Below are positions 12,226 through 23,682 of a stretch of DNA of 64,000 bases, piece after piece (position 1 is the first letter of the stretch; the number at the start of each line of letters is the position of its first letter). The stretch covers positions 1,054,001 to 1,118,000 of the forward strand of contig JAMWET010005007.1 of the NCBI GenBank assembly GCA_024036415.1, given 5' to 3'. Below the pieces are notes generated by a model, which saw only the letters and a list, made by a program, of their open reading frames with translations, was not told the origin of the DNA and searched no databases. The stretch is from Prochilodus magdalenae. Lineage: Eukaryota > Chordata > Actinopteri > Characiformes > Prochilodontidae. Position numbers and translations under genes: made by a program.

Positions 12226-13094
12226 TATATAAGCCTGTCCTCCATATTGGTCCCAGCCTGTAAACAAACAAGCTGTTGTTTATACTCAGTGATTATTTTA
12301 CTATCCCAGGGTTTATGTACATGGAGTGCAAAAAAAAAAAAATTCAGTGCATCCAGTTACTTGGAATCTCAATAGTTATAATCACTGCTAGACAGCTAGA
12401 ACACTTTGGAAAACAATCATTAAGTCTCAAATAACATCTAGACCAGTCTAGAAGAAACGTTCAGCATAAGACCCTTCACATGCCAGATGCGCTTCCAGCA
12501 ATGGAAAGTAACGCCAATGTCAACTTCTTTTGCCTCCGTTTATATGAAGGCTATTGCTTCCAAGAGCATCAGGCTTCATTCTGTTTACTCTTCCTTTCAT
12601 TAGCTACCTGTCTTTAAATTATCTAACCAAAAGCAGGACCTTCAACACGGCAAGATGTTAGAAAACACAATCAGGGCAGTGCTGCTTCTTCCTCCTCTCA
12701 TGGTGAACTGAAGGAAGACTTTATGCTACAGTGCCTCACTATAACCTCTTGAGGTCCAAAGTGGTATTATGAGGCAGGACAAGCCGTAGAATGCTAACTT
12801 CAGTAGAAGTCTCTGCAACACTGCAGCAGTCATCTGACTTTGATGGCTAACAGTTTGCTCTCAACACAATCATAATGGCCAAATACAACCAAAAACAGCA
12901 ATTCCCTGAGGCCTGGTTCAGATTGTGTGATGGTTTTTACAGACCCAAGCTGAACACGACTCACAGCATCTGTTTCCAGTCAAGTCTTCTAGGAATTATG
13001 ACCAGCTGCCAGGACCAATATGGTATAACAGTGATGCACAATCCAGCTGCCAAAGCAGAGTTCATATGTATATGTCTATAGCTTTAACTCTTTT
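12226..13094. other. Gene-free stretch; part of an old dispersed repeat
   Basis: No gene seen. Between about 12600 and 12775 the text (AGCTACCTGTCTTTAAATTA ... CCTCTTGAGGTCCAAAG ... TATTATGA) resembles 43135-43235 (GGCTACCTTTCCTTAAGGTA ... CCTCTTGAGGTCCAAAG ... TATTATGA), which suggests two decayed copies of one repeat. The 68-codon open stretch at 12875-13081 has no recognisable motif. Confidence 0.35.
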
Positions 13095-13172
13095 GGAATA
13101 TTACCAAATCTGGAATATTACCAAATATGGAATATTACCAAATCTGGATTATTACCAAATATGGAATATGAC
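13095..13172. repeat. 17-bp minisatellite with alternating units
   Basis: About 4.5 tandem copies of GGAATATTACCAAATCT. Successive units end alternately in CT and AT, giving a 34-bp higher-order period. The core GGAATATTACC is an imperfect palindrome. The array is short and lies outside any gene. Confidence 0.85.
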
Positions 13173-13891
13173 GATTCATGATGGGTGCTGCAGTGAAAGA
13201 TAGTTTAACACATTAAATCCGGAATCCTGTCAAACTGATGAGTGATGCAATTTTTTGCGCTAGAGACGGTATGCTGCATGAAAAACATTTAGAGCCAGAA
13301 GTGTGGTGGTGATAGGAAGCAGACGTTTAGAAGAGCTTTTGCACAAGTCTGTAACAAATGCATTGCTTGATGTCTCAGACAGTGTCTCAGGTTTTGCCCT
13401 AAAACCTGTATTTAAAACGTCAGTTCATGGTAAAGCAGTGCATGCAGGGCATCGTAGGGCAAAATAGGTCAACATTACATATCGTTGCTGTCCAAAGAAA
13501 AGCATGTAGAGTAGAATAGAATCCTTTTATTATTATTTTACCGTTATGCATCATTTGAACACAGCAGCTGCAGTTTACATTATGTAAGAATGTAAAGATT
13601 GTGAATTGTGTTGAGGATACTTTTTTTACTTTTGGACAGCAATGATAAAAAAACCTGACAGGTTAATTTAGGATAGTAAATAAAGTGGATGTATTTCTAT
13701 TGTAGATATTCTAACCACTGGTTCCTATCAGCACCACTATAAGGAAAATCAGAGTCAGTAAGCTTCTCTACAAGAAACCATTAGACATCAGTACACTCTG
13801 AATTACTTTGTTTACATGTAAACGATTGAATTGTGTAGAAATATTAAAATATCAACATGATTCATAATAATCAGAATTACCCTGTAAGACA
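13173..13891. other. Gene-free stretch, nothing recognised
   Basis: AT-rich DNA with no supported gene, repeat boundary or RNA feature. Confidence 0.4.
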
Positions 13892-13956
<65 letters not shown>

Positions 13957-13979
13957 CACCCACACACATGCACACACAT
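13892..13979. repeat. (CT)n(CA)n compound microsatellite
   Basis: A CT run of about 15 units switches at 13923 into a CA run, with interruptions (CG, CC, ATG) towards the right end. Confidence 0.95.
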
Positions 13980-14863
13980 TCTTTCTCTTTGTAATATTTC
14001 CTCCTTAGCCAGTAATAAAGACTCAGCTGTTTGCATATCACTCTTTCTTTCATCTTCCAGCATGTCCAGCTGTAGTGCTGCCAATTAGGCACCAGTTAAT
14101 ATTTGCATTTGCCAATCAGCGCACAGTCAAAGGCCTGTATCTCTTAAGAGATCTCATCCTGATTGGATTCTAATTAGCTGCTCATCAGAGTCTCCCAGGT
14201 GAGAGGTGAGTGTGATGTTGTTCTTTCTGATCTAGTTTCAGCCTTACCAACATGCAGTCAGTCTGTGCTCCCTTGAAGAGCATTGGTGGTACCATTGTGT
14301 CAGTTAGCGTGAAATGTCAGATATATTCAGGTCTCCCCACAAAGCCAGGCCTTGTCCACATAGTCCAAGAAGATCTGGAATCAGTTTGATACCTGATTGA
14401 AAGTGTAAATTGTGCGATTACGTCTCAAAGCTGTGGGAGAGCTGGACGCGGAATTCGTAATGCAATCAAATTGGACAGCCCACCCCGCACATTGTGTGAT
14501 TGAGCCTTATAGAGTATTCACTTTCACAAGAGCTGGCAGATTTTAAGGGCCTCCCAAAGTTGCACCACCCCGCCACCAAGATGCAGCAGGCTTCATTCAT
14601 CTTCCGTTTATAGCCGTTCTGAGCAGTGACTGTGATATAGGTCTGGTGTAACTCACACAGAGGTATATTAAAGAGATGCTGTTCTCTTCTACTGAATATT
14701 GCAGACCTATGCTAATCACTAGTTGGGTCATTCTCATGAAACAACCTCAAACCATGTCTATAAATATTTGAGTGTTATGTATCAGTAGATCATTTTTCAA
14801 CATCATAGGTAATTTTACACTAATTCTCACGACCAACTATGTGTTTCACATTATGGATATTAA
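13980..14863. other. Gene-free stretch with a possible conserved noncoding block
   Basis: No gene. At about 14070-14220 homeodomain-like cores cluster (CCAATTAGGC, AGTTAATATTTGC, TTCTAATTAGCTG), together with octamer-like ATTTGCAT and a GATTGG CCAAT box. The density is higher than in the surrounding DNA, but this is pattern reading only and may be chance. Confidence 0.25.
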
Positions 14864-14944
14864 CAGTGCTGTGAAAAAGTATTTGCCCCTTTCCAATTTC
14901 ATCCGTTTTTTTTTTCTCAGATTTTTCACATGAGTGTTTTAGAT

Positions 14945-15123
14945 CCGTGTTTCTTGACTTTGGTCCTGGAAGCACCATGCCCTGCACATTTTAGTGGATT
15001 CACTGCTTTAACACACACCCTGCAGTTCTGACAGGCCTTGTTAATGAGCTGATAAGTTGAATCAGGATCAGGAGATGCGCTAAAATGCACAGTACAGAGT
15101 GGACCAGGAGTTGAGAAACACTG
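14945..15123. mobile_element. hAT-type miniature element with 8-bp target duplication
   Basis: Left end CCGTGTTTCTTGACTTTGGT, right end ACCAGGAGTTGAGAAACACTG. The right end reverse-complemented begins CAGTGTTTCTCAACTCCTGG, so the two ends form an inverted repeat with CAGTG termini. The eight bases TTTTAGAT lie immediately on both sides (14937-14944 and 15124-15131), an exact 8-bp duplication as hAT transposases make. There is no coding capacity. It lies inside the left part of the Tc1-like relic and so inserted after it. A partial relative is at 21814-21965. Confidence 0.8.
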
Positions 15124-15385
15124 TTTTAGATAATCAAACTACTTCTATTTATTAGACAAATATAGTCCAAGTATACACAAAATAATGTTTGTAAATGATG
15201 AGTTTTTGGCCCTATGTGAAAAACTAACTGCTCCCTAAATCAACCGATTTCATTTATACCCAGACAATATTACTGCTAGACTTGTCGAATCTTGACTTCA
15301 CTTGAATAGAATTTGTCTGACAATGTGAAGCAGGTAGAAGGTACCAAAAACAGCATGTGGTGCTGCTTTCTAAAGAGATTCATAT

Positions 15386-16215
15386 ACAGATGGGAAACAA
15401 AGTTATTGAAATCTACTGTCTGAAAAGGGTTTCAAAGCCATTGTTAAAGCTGTGGGACTCCAGCAAACCGCAGTGAGAGCCATTATCCACAAATGGAGAA
15501 AACTTGGAACAGTGGAGTGGCCAGCCTGCCAAAATTTCATCAAGAGCGACTCCAAGAGAAACCCAGATGAACAGACAGATGAAAGAACTGCAGGCCCCAT
15601 CTGCCTCAATTGAGGTCAGTGTATACGATTCCACAATATAAAAAAACACTGGGCAAAAATGTCATCCAGGGGAGAGTTGCAAGGTGCACACCACTGCCGA
15701 CCAAAAAAAACACAAAGGCTTGTCTTGCATATGCCAGAAAACATTCAAATGACCCCCAAGGCTTTTGGGTTAAAAGGTCATTAAGAGTGTGGATGGAGGA
15801 GTTAAACGTGGAAGGTATTTTAGAGAACATGGGTCCTGTTACATCTGGTATAAAACACCACAAGGATGTCATATGAACAGTTTTGCTTTTCACAATTCTT
15901 CTGGTCTCTATTAGAGGATGCTGAAGGACAATGTCTACCCATCAGTTTATGATCTAAAGCTCAGGCTCCACTAGATTGTGCAGCAGGACAATGATCTGAA
16001 GCACACAAGCAAGATCACCTTTGAATGGCTCAAAGGAAAGAGTCCTGATTTGAATCCTGTTCAGATGCTGTGCACCTTAAATTGGCAGTTTATGCTGGAA
16101 AACCCTCCAGTGTAGCTGAATTTTAAAAATTCAGCAAAGAAGATTGGGCCAACATTTCTTCACTGAGGTGTAAAAGACTTATCAAGAGTTATTGCTAATG
16201 TTAGATTGCAGTTGT
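15386..16215 (+). pseudogene. Tc1/mariner transposase remnant, heavily broken
   Basis: Protein similarity runs across shifting frames. 15413-15540 reads LSEKGFKAIVKAVGLQ and VRAIIHKWRKLGTVE (helix-turn-helix region). 15610-15876 reads GRVARCTPLPTKKNTKACLAYARKH, corresponding to the linker before the first Asp. 15970-16030 has CAGGACAATGATCTGAAGCA, the QDND.KH second-Asp block. The first Asp (TDE) region is not intact, and stops and frame changes are frequent. It would have been about 340 residues. It is older than the transposases at 4618 and 11072 and belongs to a different family. Confidence 0.75.
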
Positions 16216-16330
16216 TCTTGTCAGTGACTCCTCAACCAGTTATTAGGTTTAGGATGCGGGCAGTCATTTATTTGTAATACATGGAATGATTTAAAAGCTG
16301 CATTTGATGCAATGATTTTAAAATCGTGTC

Positions 16331-17269
16331 TCTTAGAAGCACAAACCCCTTCTAATGCATAACATGGATCAAAAAGTATTTGTTTTGCTATTTTAAAAAT
16401 CAGTTGGTTTCATCATTTAACATTCTAAATCAAATCTAACCAAAGACTAGAGTCAGGACCATGTGGTGGCCATTTCAGGTGTGGTCATATATATATATGT
16501 ATTCATAGAAAAAATTCATATCAAATTCCGCAGTATATACATCTGGGTCATTTTTTAATTATTGTGTGCATTTAGAGAGTAGTGATTGATTTTTATTCAG
16601 AAAGGAAAAATTTAAATAAGGATTTGTGCTAATTGAAAATAGGATATTTTATGAATACTTATGAATGTTAAATAATAAAATGAATTCATTTTAAAGATAT
16701 ATTGCTACCTTGCATGAAAAGACCTGGGAAACAAGGGGACATTTTTGACCCATGTTAAATGAGAAGGATAGTGATTCAACAATGATACAACAATTGTTAG
16801 AAATTATTTGAGGTATTCATGGAATTCTGAAAATAATTTATTGCAAAGATATAGATAATAAAAACTGTGTTGGGGCAGTTTTGTGCATCAAGCTGTTAAA
16901 CAGTCTGCTGACATAGTAGTCCTAATCTGCAATGTGTTTTAGTGGAGATGTGATTATTATATTATATGTCATTAAATACTCTGGTGTGTAGTGTAAGTGT
17001 TGCAGCTATGGTAGCTGAGAAGGGTTTGAGAACATGTCCCTAATCTTGGTTCTGTAAGCAGTTCCCTTAGCAGTCACATTGCTGACTTCCCTTGCCCTGC
17101 CCACACAAAACAATTTTGGAGTCAGACATACTTACTGAGCTAAAGATAATCCAGCATAGTCTAAAGCTAGCAAGCTAGAATTACTAGCTTCTTGTAGCTT
17201 CTTGTAGCTTCTTGTCACCTGATTTGTTTATCCAAACACCAACATTGTTCATTCTCCTTTTCCTTCATA
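16331..17269. other. Gene-free stretch
   Basis: AT-rich, with short TA runs near 16488. A 10-bp unit TAGCTTCTTG is repeated three times near 17188-17214. No gene seen. Confidence 0.4.
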
Positions 17270-17520
17270 CGTTGCTCCATCCCTGACAATCAAGGTGGTC
17301 CCACAGATGCTCTGTTGGTTTCCAATCTGTGGAATCAGGGGATCATGGTAGTACGTAGAAGTTTTGGCCATGCTCTATCAACCAAAGTCAGACATTTCTA
17401 GCTGTGTGACATACCATTGTCTTGTTGGTAGAGCCCATGTGCCCCAGGGAAAACAATCATCATGTATGGGTGGACGTGATCTGCACAGACGGATTCATTA
17501 CCAAAATCGTTTGACAGTGT
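17270..17520 (-). mobile_element. Possible decayed Tc1-like fragment
   Basis: Phrases such as TTTGGCCATGCTC and CATACCATTGTCTTGTTGGTAG resemble the antisense of Tc1-type transposase text around the region after the first Asp (compare CGGTGCATTATCTTGCTGGA at 28645). Similarity is weak and no ends are visible. Confidence 0.25.
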
Positions 17521-20500
17521 CTTTCAAATGAATTATTGGGCCTAGAGAAAGCTACAAATACATGACCTTCTACATCAAATACGTGCGGCCGCCATCGAAA
17601 GTAGCAAGTGGTCATGATAATGTGTCTCGACTATGTATATTGCCTTGTATCTAAGACATGGATTTATAATATTATTCAGTGGCTGCCATCAAAGAGAGGC
17701 TGTATTAATACAGATCCATTAGCTCAATGTGAATGGTGTATGCAGGACATTTTTAGGCAAATTGAACCAAAAGAGCATTGTTTTGGCATTATCAACATTT
17801 ATAATAAACTATGTGTTTTTTTTCTAAAACTGCTTTAGATCATCACTGTAAAGACATCAGAGCTTACGGTGCACCATTTCACATTGAAGCACTCTTAATC
17901 ACCTAATCCCAACACCTAAAGTATCCAGACTTGTTTTTTCTAAATCCATGGAATTCCCACCTAAGCAGGTCTTCCGTGATGGAAAGTATCCAGACTTATT
18001 TAATTACACACATTGGAAATCTGGCCCAGAATGTAAAAGGGCAGCGATCAAATAAACATTAAACTGCTGTATTGAGCATTTGGGAATGGAAACAATGAAT
18101 AAATAAAATGAAAATCCCACATGTTTGTTTTCCTACCTTTGTAGAAGAATGCCTGTAGTACTGTGTAGGGGTGCTGTAACTTTAACCCACAGCGTAACTT
18201 TAACCTCATTAAGATAAAGCACCTGAAATACAGTAACTCAATATTTGCTAAACAAACCGTGTAAACTCATTTGGAGCCATATGTACCCATACTATCTAAA
18301 CCTTCTAGCTTTCCATCACTCTGAGGACATTGGGTCCCCATGAGGAGCTAAATACATGACTAAGCACATACACACACATGCAGCCTAAAGTAGACGTTAT
18401 GTTCATTCATTATCAGCCGCTGGCACCTCGTGGCCTGCATGGCTGATGGAGCCGCTGCATTATTAACAGGCCTCGCTCTCCTTCTCCTGCTGCCAGTGTG
18501 TCAGCCGTGGCAACGATGGCTTTGGACACTCCACAGAGCTTTCCTTATCACCACTCATCTCAGCACAGAGACTCCACAGTGCATTAGCATTGCCACTAAC
18601 TGCTATCATCCACCCGTCGCCGCCCTTTGGCCACAGTTTATTGACTATTTCTAGGATGGAGCTGTTTAAGTTAATGCTGAATTACAGCAGCATGAATTGA
18701 CAGAAGTGAAAACTTTTGTGCTTACTGGACGTTGGCTATTGTGAGCAGCTCTACCCACCAGCTTCCAAAGCCTAGCGCAGTGTAGCGTGACTTCAAAAGA
18801 CACCCTCCAGCATCAAATATTCACCAACTGAGCGACTCGTACACCTGCTCTCTTACTTCTGGAGCATGGCACAGCGCTTCTGATCCCAGACTATGATCTG
18901 TATTAATACAGCCTCCTGTCTTTGATGGCAACTACTGAAACAATATTGACCTACACCTAGCAGAGCCAGGTAGATTCAGCTACAAAGCCTTGTTCTGGCA
19001 TTAAACATTCCCACATACAGTCCCTTTGCATTTTAATTAGCACCAGGATTAGTGCTAATAGTAGTAGAATAGGGTGACGGGATTTCCACATTTTCCAAGG
19101 TGGATTGGGGGTTGATGTTTTTAAACTGTGATGCAGCAAATAATTAGAAAATGGGAGGACATCTCACTTTGTGGTTGTTTAGGCCAGCAGAAGGAGCTGG
19201 CTGCTGCTGTCTACTACCACTTGCTTGCATAGTTTTTAAGGATATCACTATGCAAAGTGAGGCAACCCAGAAATTAAAAGCAGATGTGGGGCTCCAGGAC
19301 TGAATGACACTACCAAATTATAGGTCTAGGCATGCAATCTTCTTGATGTTGCCCATCATGTTGGCATCTGTAAGTATCCTTTTTTAAAAACTGTGTCACT
19401 TCCTCAGCCATCTGTAAATGACATATGGCATATGTTGATAGCAGTCATCTCTATCTCTACAGAACTGGAGCTAGCCCAGGGGTGTGTTTAGGGTCTGACT
19501 ATTGGGCTTTAGTCCTAGGGGAATTTTTCTGGCACCTTGATTACCAAAATATTTCAAATGAATATGAAATGATTGTGGGCTTACCAACCAGGGGAGTGCA
19601 GGAGTTGCCATAGTCAAGATGAATGAAGCTGGAACTGACCCCCTTTTTAAATTTATTTTAAAAGTTTATATACAATATATTTTTAACGGTATACTGTCCA
19701 TCCAAACATGCCAGTATGTGGGCAGTAATGCAGTGGATGCAGGGTGAAGAGATTATACATAATTTATTTTATGTCCAGTCAAAATACCTATGAATTAAGT
19801 TCATTTTTCAGCATTGGGAAAACAGATGAAATATATAACAATTAAGTATGATATCCGTTTTGTCTTTATTACAGCTTCCGTTTTTAGAGATTATCTTTTC
19901 TTTTTTTACCAATAAATTTGCAGGGATATATTTGTCTTGTTTGCATATTCTGCTTTTCATAATCCAAGAAACCCCCGACACTTTTTTTCACATATTCTCA
20001 TTGTCTTTCTTTCCTTATACATATATCCAATATCAGAAACATCTCTATAAAATAAATAACCTTTACAGGTTTTGTCCATTTGGAAATGTAATAAATGAGG
20101 AGCAGCATTTAATCTTTGCTTTATTTTTAACACAACATTAACATTAATTGTCATCTTTAAAAACATGAAGGATTTGCTTTTCAAAATATGAGCTTTTCTT
20201 GTGACAGTAAAATTATGATTGTATGTTGTTTTCTTTGTTGTATTTTAATGTATTTATTCAATATTGAGAGTAAAAAGAGCAGAGTAAAAAGGTGTCCCTG
20301 TATTTCAGTGGGTGCTTTTGTTTATCTTTTGATTAAAAAAAGAGAAAGTGACTATGCCCTTAAGCTACATGCATGTGTCATCATCAGGTCCCTAAAGGAC
20401 AAGGACAGAATAGCGCGCACGCATGCGCCAGAATGCTGAGAGCAGAGTATGTTCAGGGTAGTGTGCGAGTGCCTAAACCATGCACTAAATCAATGTGACT

Positions 20501-21813
20501 AAGTGTGACAGTAAGAAAGATGAGCAGGTCCTCAGGAAGATAAATATGCTGATACATAGTAAAGCAGCAAGCACCTCAGGCTGTTCTGGATATCGCGGAG
20601 GAACATGCTGCTTCACAGGAGTATGCTTGCCACAGATGGAAGACACATCATTTGTACTGCAAAGAGCTGCACAGTATATTGTTTGTCTGTTACTGTAATG
20701 TTGGCCTTTACTGTGTTAACAATGACAGCATGAGCTCTAACAGTCATTAGTAATCCTGACTCCTACAATCAACTCGCTATCATCATGCTAGCTGTGGAAT
20801 TAGAAGCTAACTAGTAACTATGACTACTACGAGCTGAACTATATACATTTATGTATCATTTGTGTATTGGAGATGAGTGGATCCTCGTTTGGAATTTTGA
20901 TAAGTTACAGTTCAACATCTCAGCATTCTCCATCCAGGGTTCTGTCTCATCTCATCTAGTCATAATGGCAGAGTCGACAGTGATGCTCATGTTTCACACA
21001 GCTGACTTTATGTTATAAATGTTACACTTCTGTGGGCATGCACATTAGGATTAATCACAGCCTGAGTAGCTATACCTGGATCAACATAGAAAGCTGTTAA
21101 CAGGTGTTATAAAACAAGCTAACCGCGTCTATCTGTTAGGTTTCATGAAGCTACACCTCAGTTAGAAAGCTTGTCAAAATTGAACTCACTTTGTTACACA
21201 TGCCCCAGATCCCCTAACACGTTATCTAAATACAAGCAGTCCAAATATATAGTGCTATGCAAGTGGCATACAATAAAAACTACACTGTTTTGTCCTTATC
21301 TCTTTTTTTGGCTCTTGTAGAGGTGTTACTAGACATGACTACTTTCCCCCTCACTCAGGTATATTTGACAACATAATGGGGTGGGGGGGCTGCTTAAATC
21401 CTTTTATATCTCTTTATTAGTTCAGCTAATCGGGCCAGCCTAATTGAATGCATTGTAAAAAGACTAATAGTCATTTACATTGACTGTGATATGAATGTGT
21501 GTTGTAGAATACACACTAATATCATCGCAGATCTCAGCTCAGGTCCATACCTCTGAATAGAATCAAACAATTGTTTATCAAGCTAAATGCTAGTGGCAAG
21601 CAGTTGTATCCACACACCGATAAGCCTTTCAGAGCGAGGTAGGCCTGGTTACTGAACTAGGAAACATTCATGGAAATCCTGTTTAAAAGTAACCTGTTCC
21701 TGAATTGTGTTTGAAACTGTTGGCAGCGAGTAAATTAGATATCCCTCTGCATTTGCTGACCTCTACTCTAAGTAGTTTTGGTTGTGCTCTGCTGCTCACA
21801 GTGCCAGCCAATG
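17521..21813. other. Gene-free intergenic DNA
   Basis: About 4.3 kb with no supported gene. A GC-richer patch at about 18420-18620 (CAGCCGCTGGCACC ... CGTCGCCGCC) carries a 74-codon open stretch with no known motif and could be noncoding regulatory DNA. The remaining frames look random. Confidence 0.4.
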
Positions 21814-21965
21814 CAGTGTTTTTCAAACCTGGTCCTGGAGGATCACCGCCTGCATATTTTAGTGCTTGTCCTGCTTTAACACGGCCACTTCAACTCGGTA
21901 CCGGGCTGTTAATGAGCTGATTTGTTGGATCAGATGTGTTGAGTTTTCAAGCTCAGGGTTACTAG
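21814..21965. mobile_element. Partial hAT-type miniature element
   Basis: Starts CAGTGTTTTTCAAACCTGGT and continues TCCTGGAGGA ... TTAATGAGCTGAT ... GGATCAGATGTGTTGAG, the same order of phrases as the element at 14945-15123 (TGTTAATGAGCTGATAAGTTG, AATCAGGATCAGG). The matching right end (AAACACTG) is absent, so it is truncated. Confidence 0.5.
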
Positions 21966-22689
21966 TTAAACCCCTATTAACTACATGTAGTGCAAGTAGT
22001 ATGTTCATACTGGAAGTTATAAAGGAATGTAGTATGCTGTTATACTAAACTATGTACTGTAATTGGTCATTTCAATAAGAGTTACACTGCATTTCCTGTT
22101 ACATGCTCCATTTATAAGCCTTTACAGTTCCGCAGTGCAGTGCAGTGAATTGTAAACCATTGTTCTGTTACAGGTAGCCTTGGTGTGTTATAGCATGGCT
22201 TGCTAAGTTAAGCTTGTTGGTATATGCTAATTACATTCCTGTTTGCTGAGAATGTTAGTGATTAATAGTCAACTACAAAATCCAGGCACCAGATAAAGAA
22301 GTATATACTATATGTGTATATAGTGTATAAATATAGTATCACAGTGCGTACATAGAGACACAACGGATACATGTGAGATAGCATAAAATGCTTTGGATGT
22401 TTTTTTGTAGAAAGATCTAAATAACATTAAAAGGGATATTGCAATATGTAGCCATTTCATTTGCAATATATGTTGTCTGTGTCGTGCAACCCTGCTACTA
22501 TAGAAGCAGTCCTGGAATATATCTCCTGTAATTTGTGCCATTGTTGTGCTGGAGTGATATTACACATGAAATCAGAATTCATTGTTATAGGGTTTCTAGC
22601 GTCTGCCCCAGAGGCAGTGTATTCTGATATATCTGAAAGACGATGAACTCTGCATCTCATTAAATGGGCTTGGGATCGGAAAGATCACA
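21966..22689. other. Gene-free stretch upstream of TUB
   Basis: AT-rich. Short open stretches overlap on both strands at 22308-22660 with no recognisable motif. Confidence 0.35.
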
Positions 22690-23033
22690 CAGGGAGAGTT
22701 TAAACAATACGCTGATGGTGCGCCTTTGTTTGGATTCAGGCTAAATCAAAGACAATTACAACCATGCCGCTCTGTCCCATGCTAATGAAGCCCGCGCTGA
22801 ATAAATGAATGAATAAAACATGGCCCGGGAAACACGTTTGAGGCTTCAGCGAGCTGCCAGTGTCTTTACGGAGCTTTGTGTATGTGCTTTTGTCTGTATG
22901 TTTAGAAGAAATGACAAGACTATATTGGTGCGGCAGCCAACATCAAAGCAGACAGGCTGTAGAGATTCTCTAGTTACCTATTTCCTCCTCCTTGAGGGCT
23001 CTGTGCAAGGTTATGGTACCTTAAGCAGACTGT

Positions 23034-23070
<37 letters not shown>

Positions 23071-23595
23071 CGAGAGAGAGAGAGAGAGAAAGAGAGAGGG
23101 AGGGAGACGTGGGTTAGAGATACAGACGGAGGGAATACAAGGCAGCCAGTCAGAGAGATAGAGAGAGAGCATACAAACAGGAGAACGAGCACACATGACA
23201 GAGAGAGAGAAAGAGAGATAGGGCGAGCATAGAAGACAGATGCACAGAGGAGGGTCTGGTGCAGAAAGAGCGGGAGAACGACAGACAGAAAGAGGCACGG
23301 AGCAAGAGAAGCAAATAGAGCGGATGAACGAGCAGCAGATATAGAGAAGTGAGGGAGCAGCCGTTATAAAGAAGCAGCCTCCTATATTCCACAATGCCTG
23401 AGTGAAGACACTGGGACAAGCAGCAGTAGAGCTGACAGCCTGGATAAGACTGGCAGCCACACTGAGGCTGGAGCTTGCTGACTGAGCCGGCTGTGTGTTC
23501 AGACGATGGATGGATGGATGGATGGATCACCGTTGTCGTCCTGCGCTCTGCCTCAGCCCTCCCCAGCACACTGAGGCCTCTCAACACTGAGAGAT
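22690..23595 (+). promoter_or_regulatory. TUB: Probable TUB promoter and 5' leader
   Basis: This stretch is richer in G+C than the upstream DNA and runs directly into the first coding exon. No TATA box is obvious and the transcription start cannot be fixed by eye. From about 23060 to 23340 it is strongly purine-biased (GAGA-rich). Upstream ATGs include a 6-codon frame at 23324-23344, a 3-codon frame at 23394-23405, and a cluster at 23506-23524 created by a GGAT repeat. If the leader includes these, translation of TUB would be dampened. Confidence 0.4.
23031..23100. repeat. (TG)14 followed by (GA)n tract
   Basis: Fourteen TG units at 23031-23058, then GA units with a few interruptions to about 23100. 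GA-rich text continues loosely to about 23340. It lies within the presumed TUB promoter or leader. Confidence 0.95.
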
Positions 23596-23682
23596 ATGAG
23601 CTCCAAACACTCTTCGGACTGGATCCCTTACAGGTACATAGGCTGATTGTCACTAGCCCTGAGGTCAAGGGCACTGTGTGAT
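23506..23682 (+). promoter_or_regulatory. Cluster of upstream ATGs in a GGAT repeat
   Basis: Five GGAT units at 23507-23526 place ATGs at 23506, 23510, 23514, 23518 and 23522, so all three frames are entered. The frame from 23506 runs 22 codons to TGA at 23572. The frame from 23510 runs 26 codons to TGA at 23588. The frame from 23514 passes over the TUB ATG at 23596 and, after splicing of exon 1 to exon 2, ends at TGA 38978-38980; unspliced it would end near 23682. Whether these bases are in the mature leader is inferred from their distance to the start codon. Confidence 0.6.
23596..23633 (+). CDS. TUB: TUB coding exon 1
   Basis: Encodes [12 protein letters not shown] plus two bases (AG) of codon 13, followed by donor GTACAT at 23634. 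The residues align with the mammalian short TUB isoform N-terminus (both have SDWIPYS at the same distance from exon 2). Phase 2 fits exon 2, which starts with C to complete a Ser codon. The ATG has G at -3 and lacks G at +4, a moderate initiation context. The exon is too short to show up in reading-frame scans. The intron that follows is 15,335 bp. Confidence 0.9.

Larger units (their letters stand above)
14864..16330 (+). mobile_element. Tc1-like transposon relic of a second family
   Basis: The left end is CAGTGCTGTGAAAAAGTATT after TAA, the classic terminal repeat of a common fish Tc1-like family. Inside are the family's leader (TTTTTGGCCCTATGTGAAAAA near 15206) and its trailer (CAACCAGTTATTAGGTTTAGG near 16230). 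The right terminal repeat is not recognisable, so the end is approximate. A hAT-type element of 179 bp is inserted at 14945-15123. Many indels and stops break the transposase. Confidence 0.75.

Noticed and set aside
17580..17600. GCGGCCGCCAT word shared with 43467 as a sign of a common repeat
   Set aside because: The flanks showed no further convincing similarity by eye; probably chance or too decayed to call.
1..22690. Search for an upstream neighbour such as EIF3F (TUB neighbour in mammals)
   Set aside because: No exon-like segment with recognisable protein similarity was found; the neighbour lies outside the window or synteny differs.
22974..23674. Minus-strand Ser/Leu/Cys-rich frames of 149 and 174 codons
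   Set aside because: They read the antisense of the GA/TG-rich TUB leader and exon 1; composition is repeat-driven and there is no motif.
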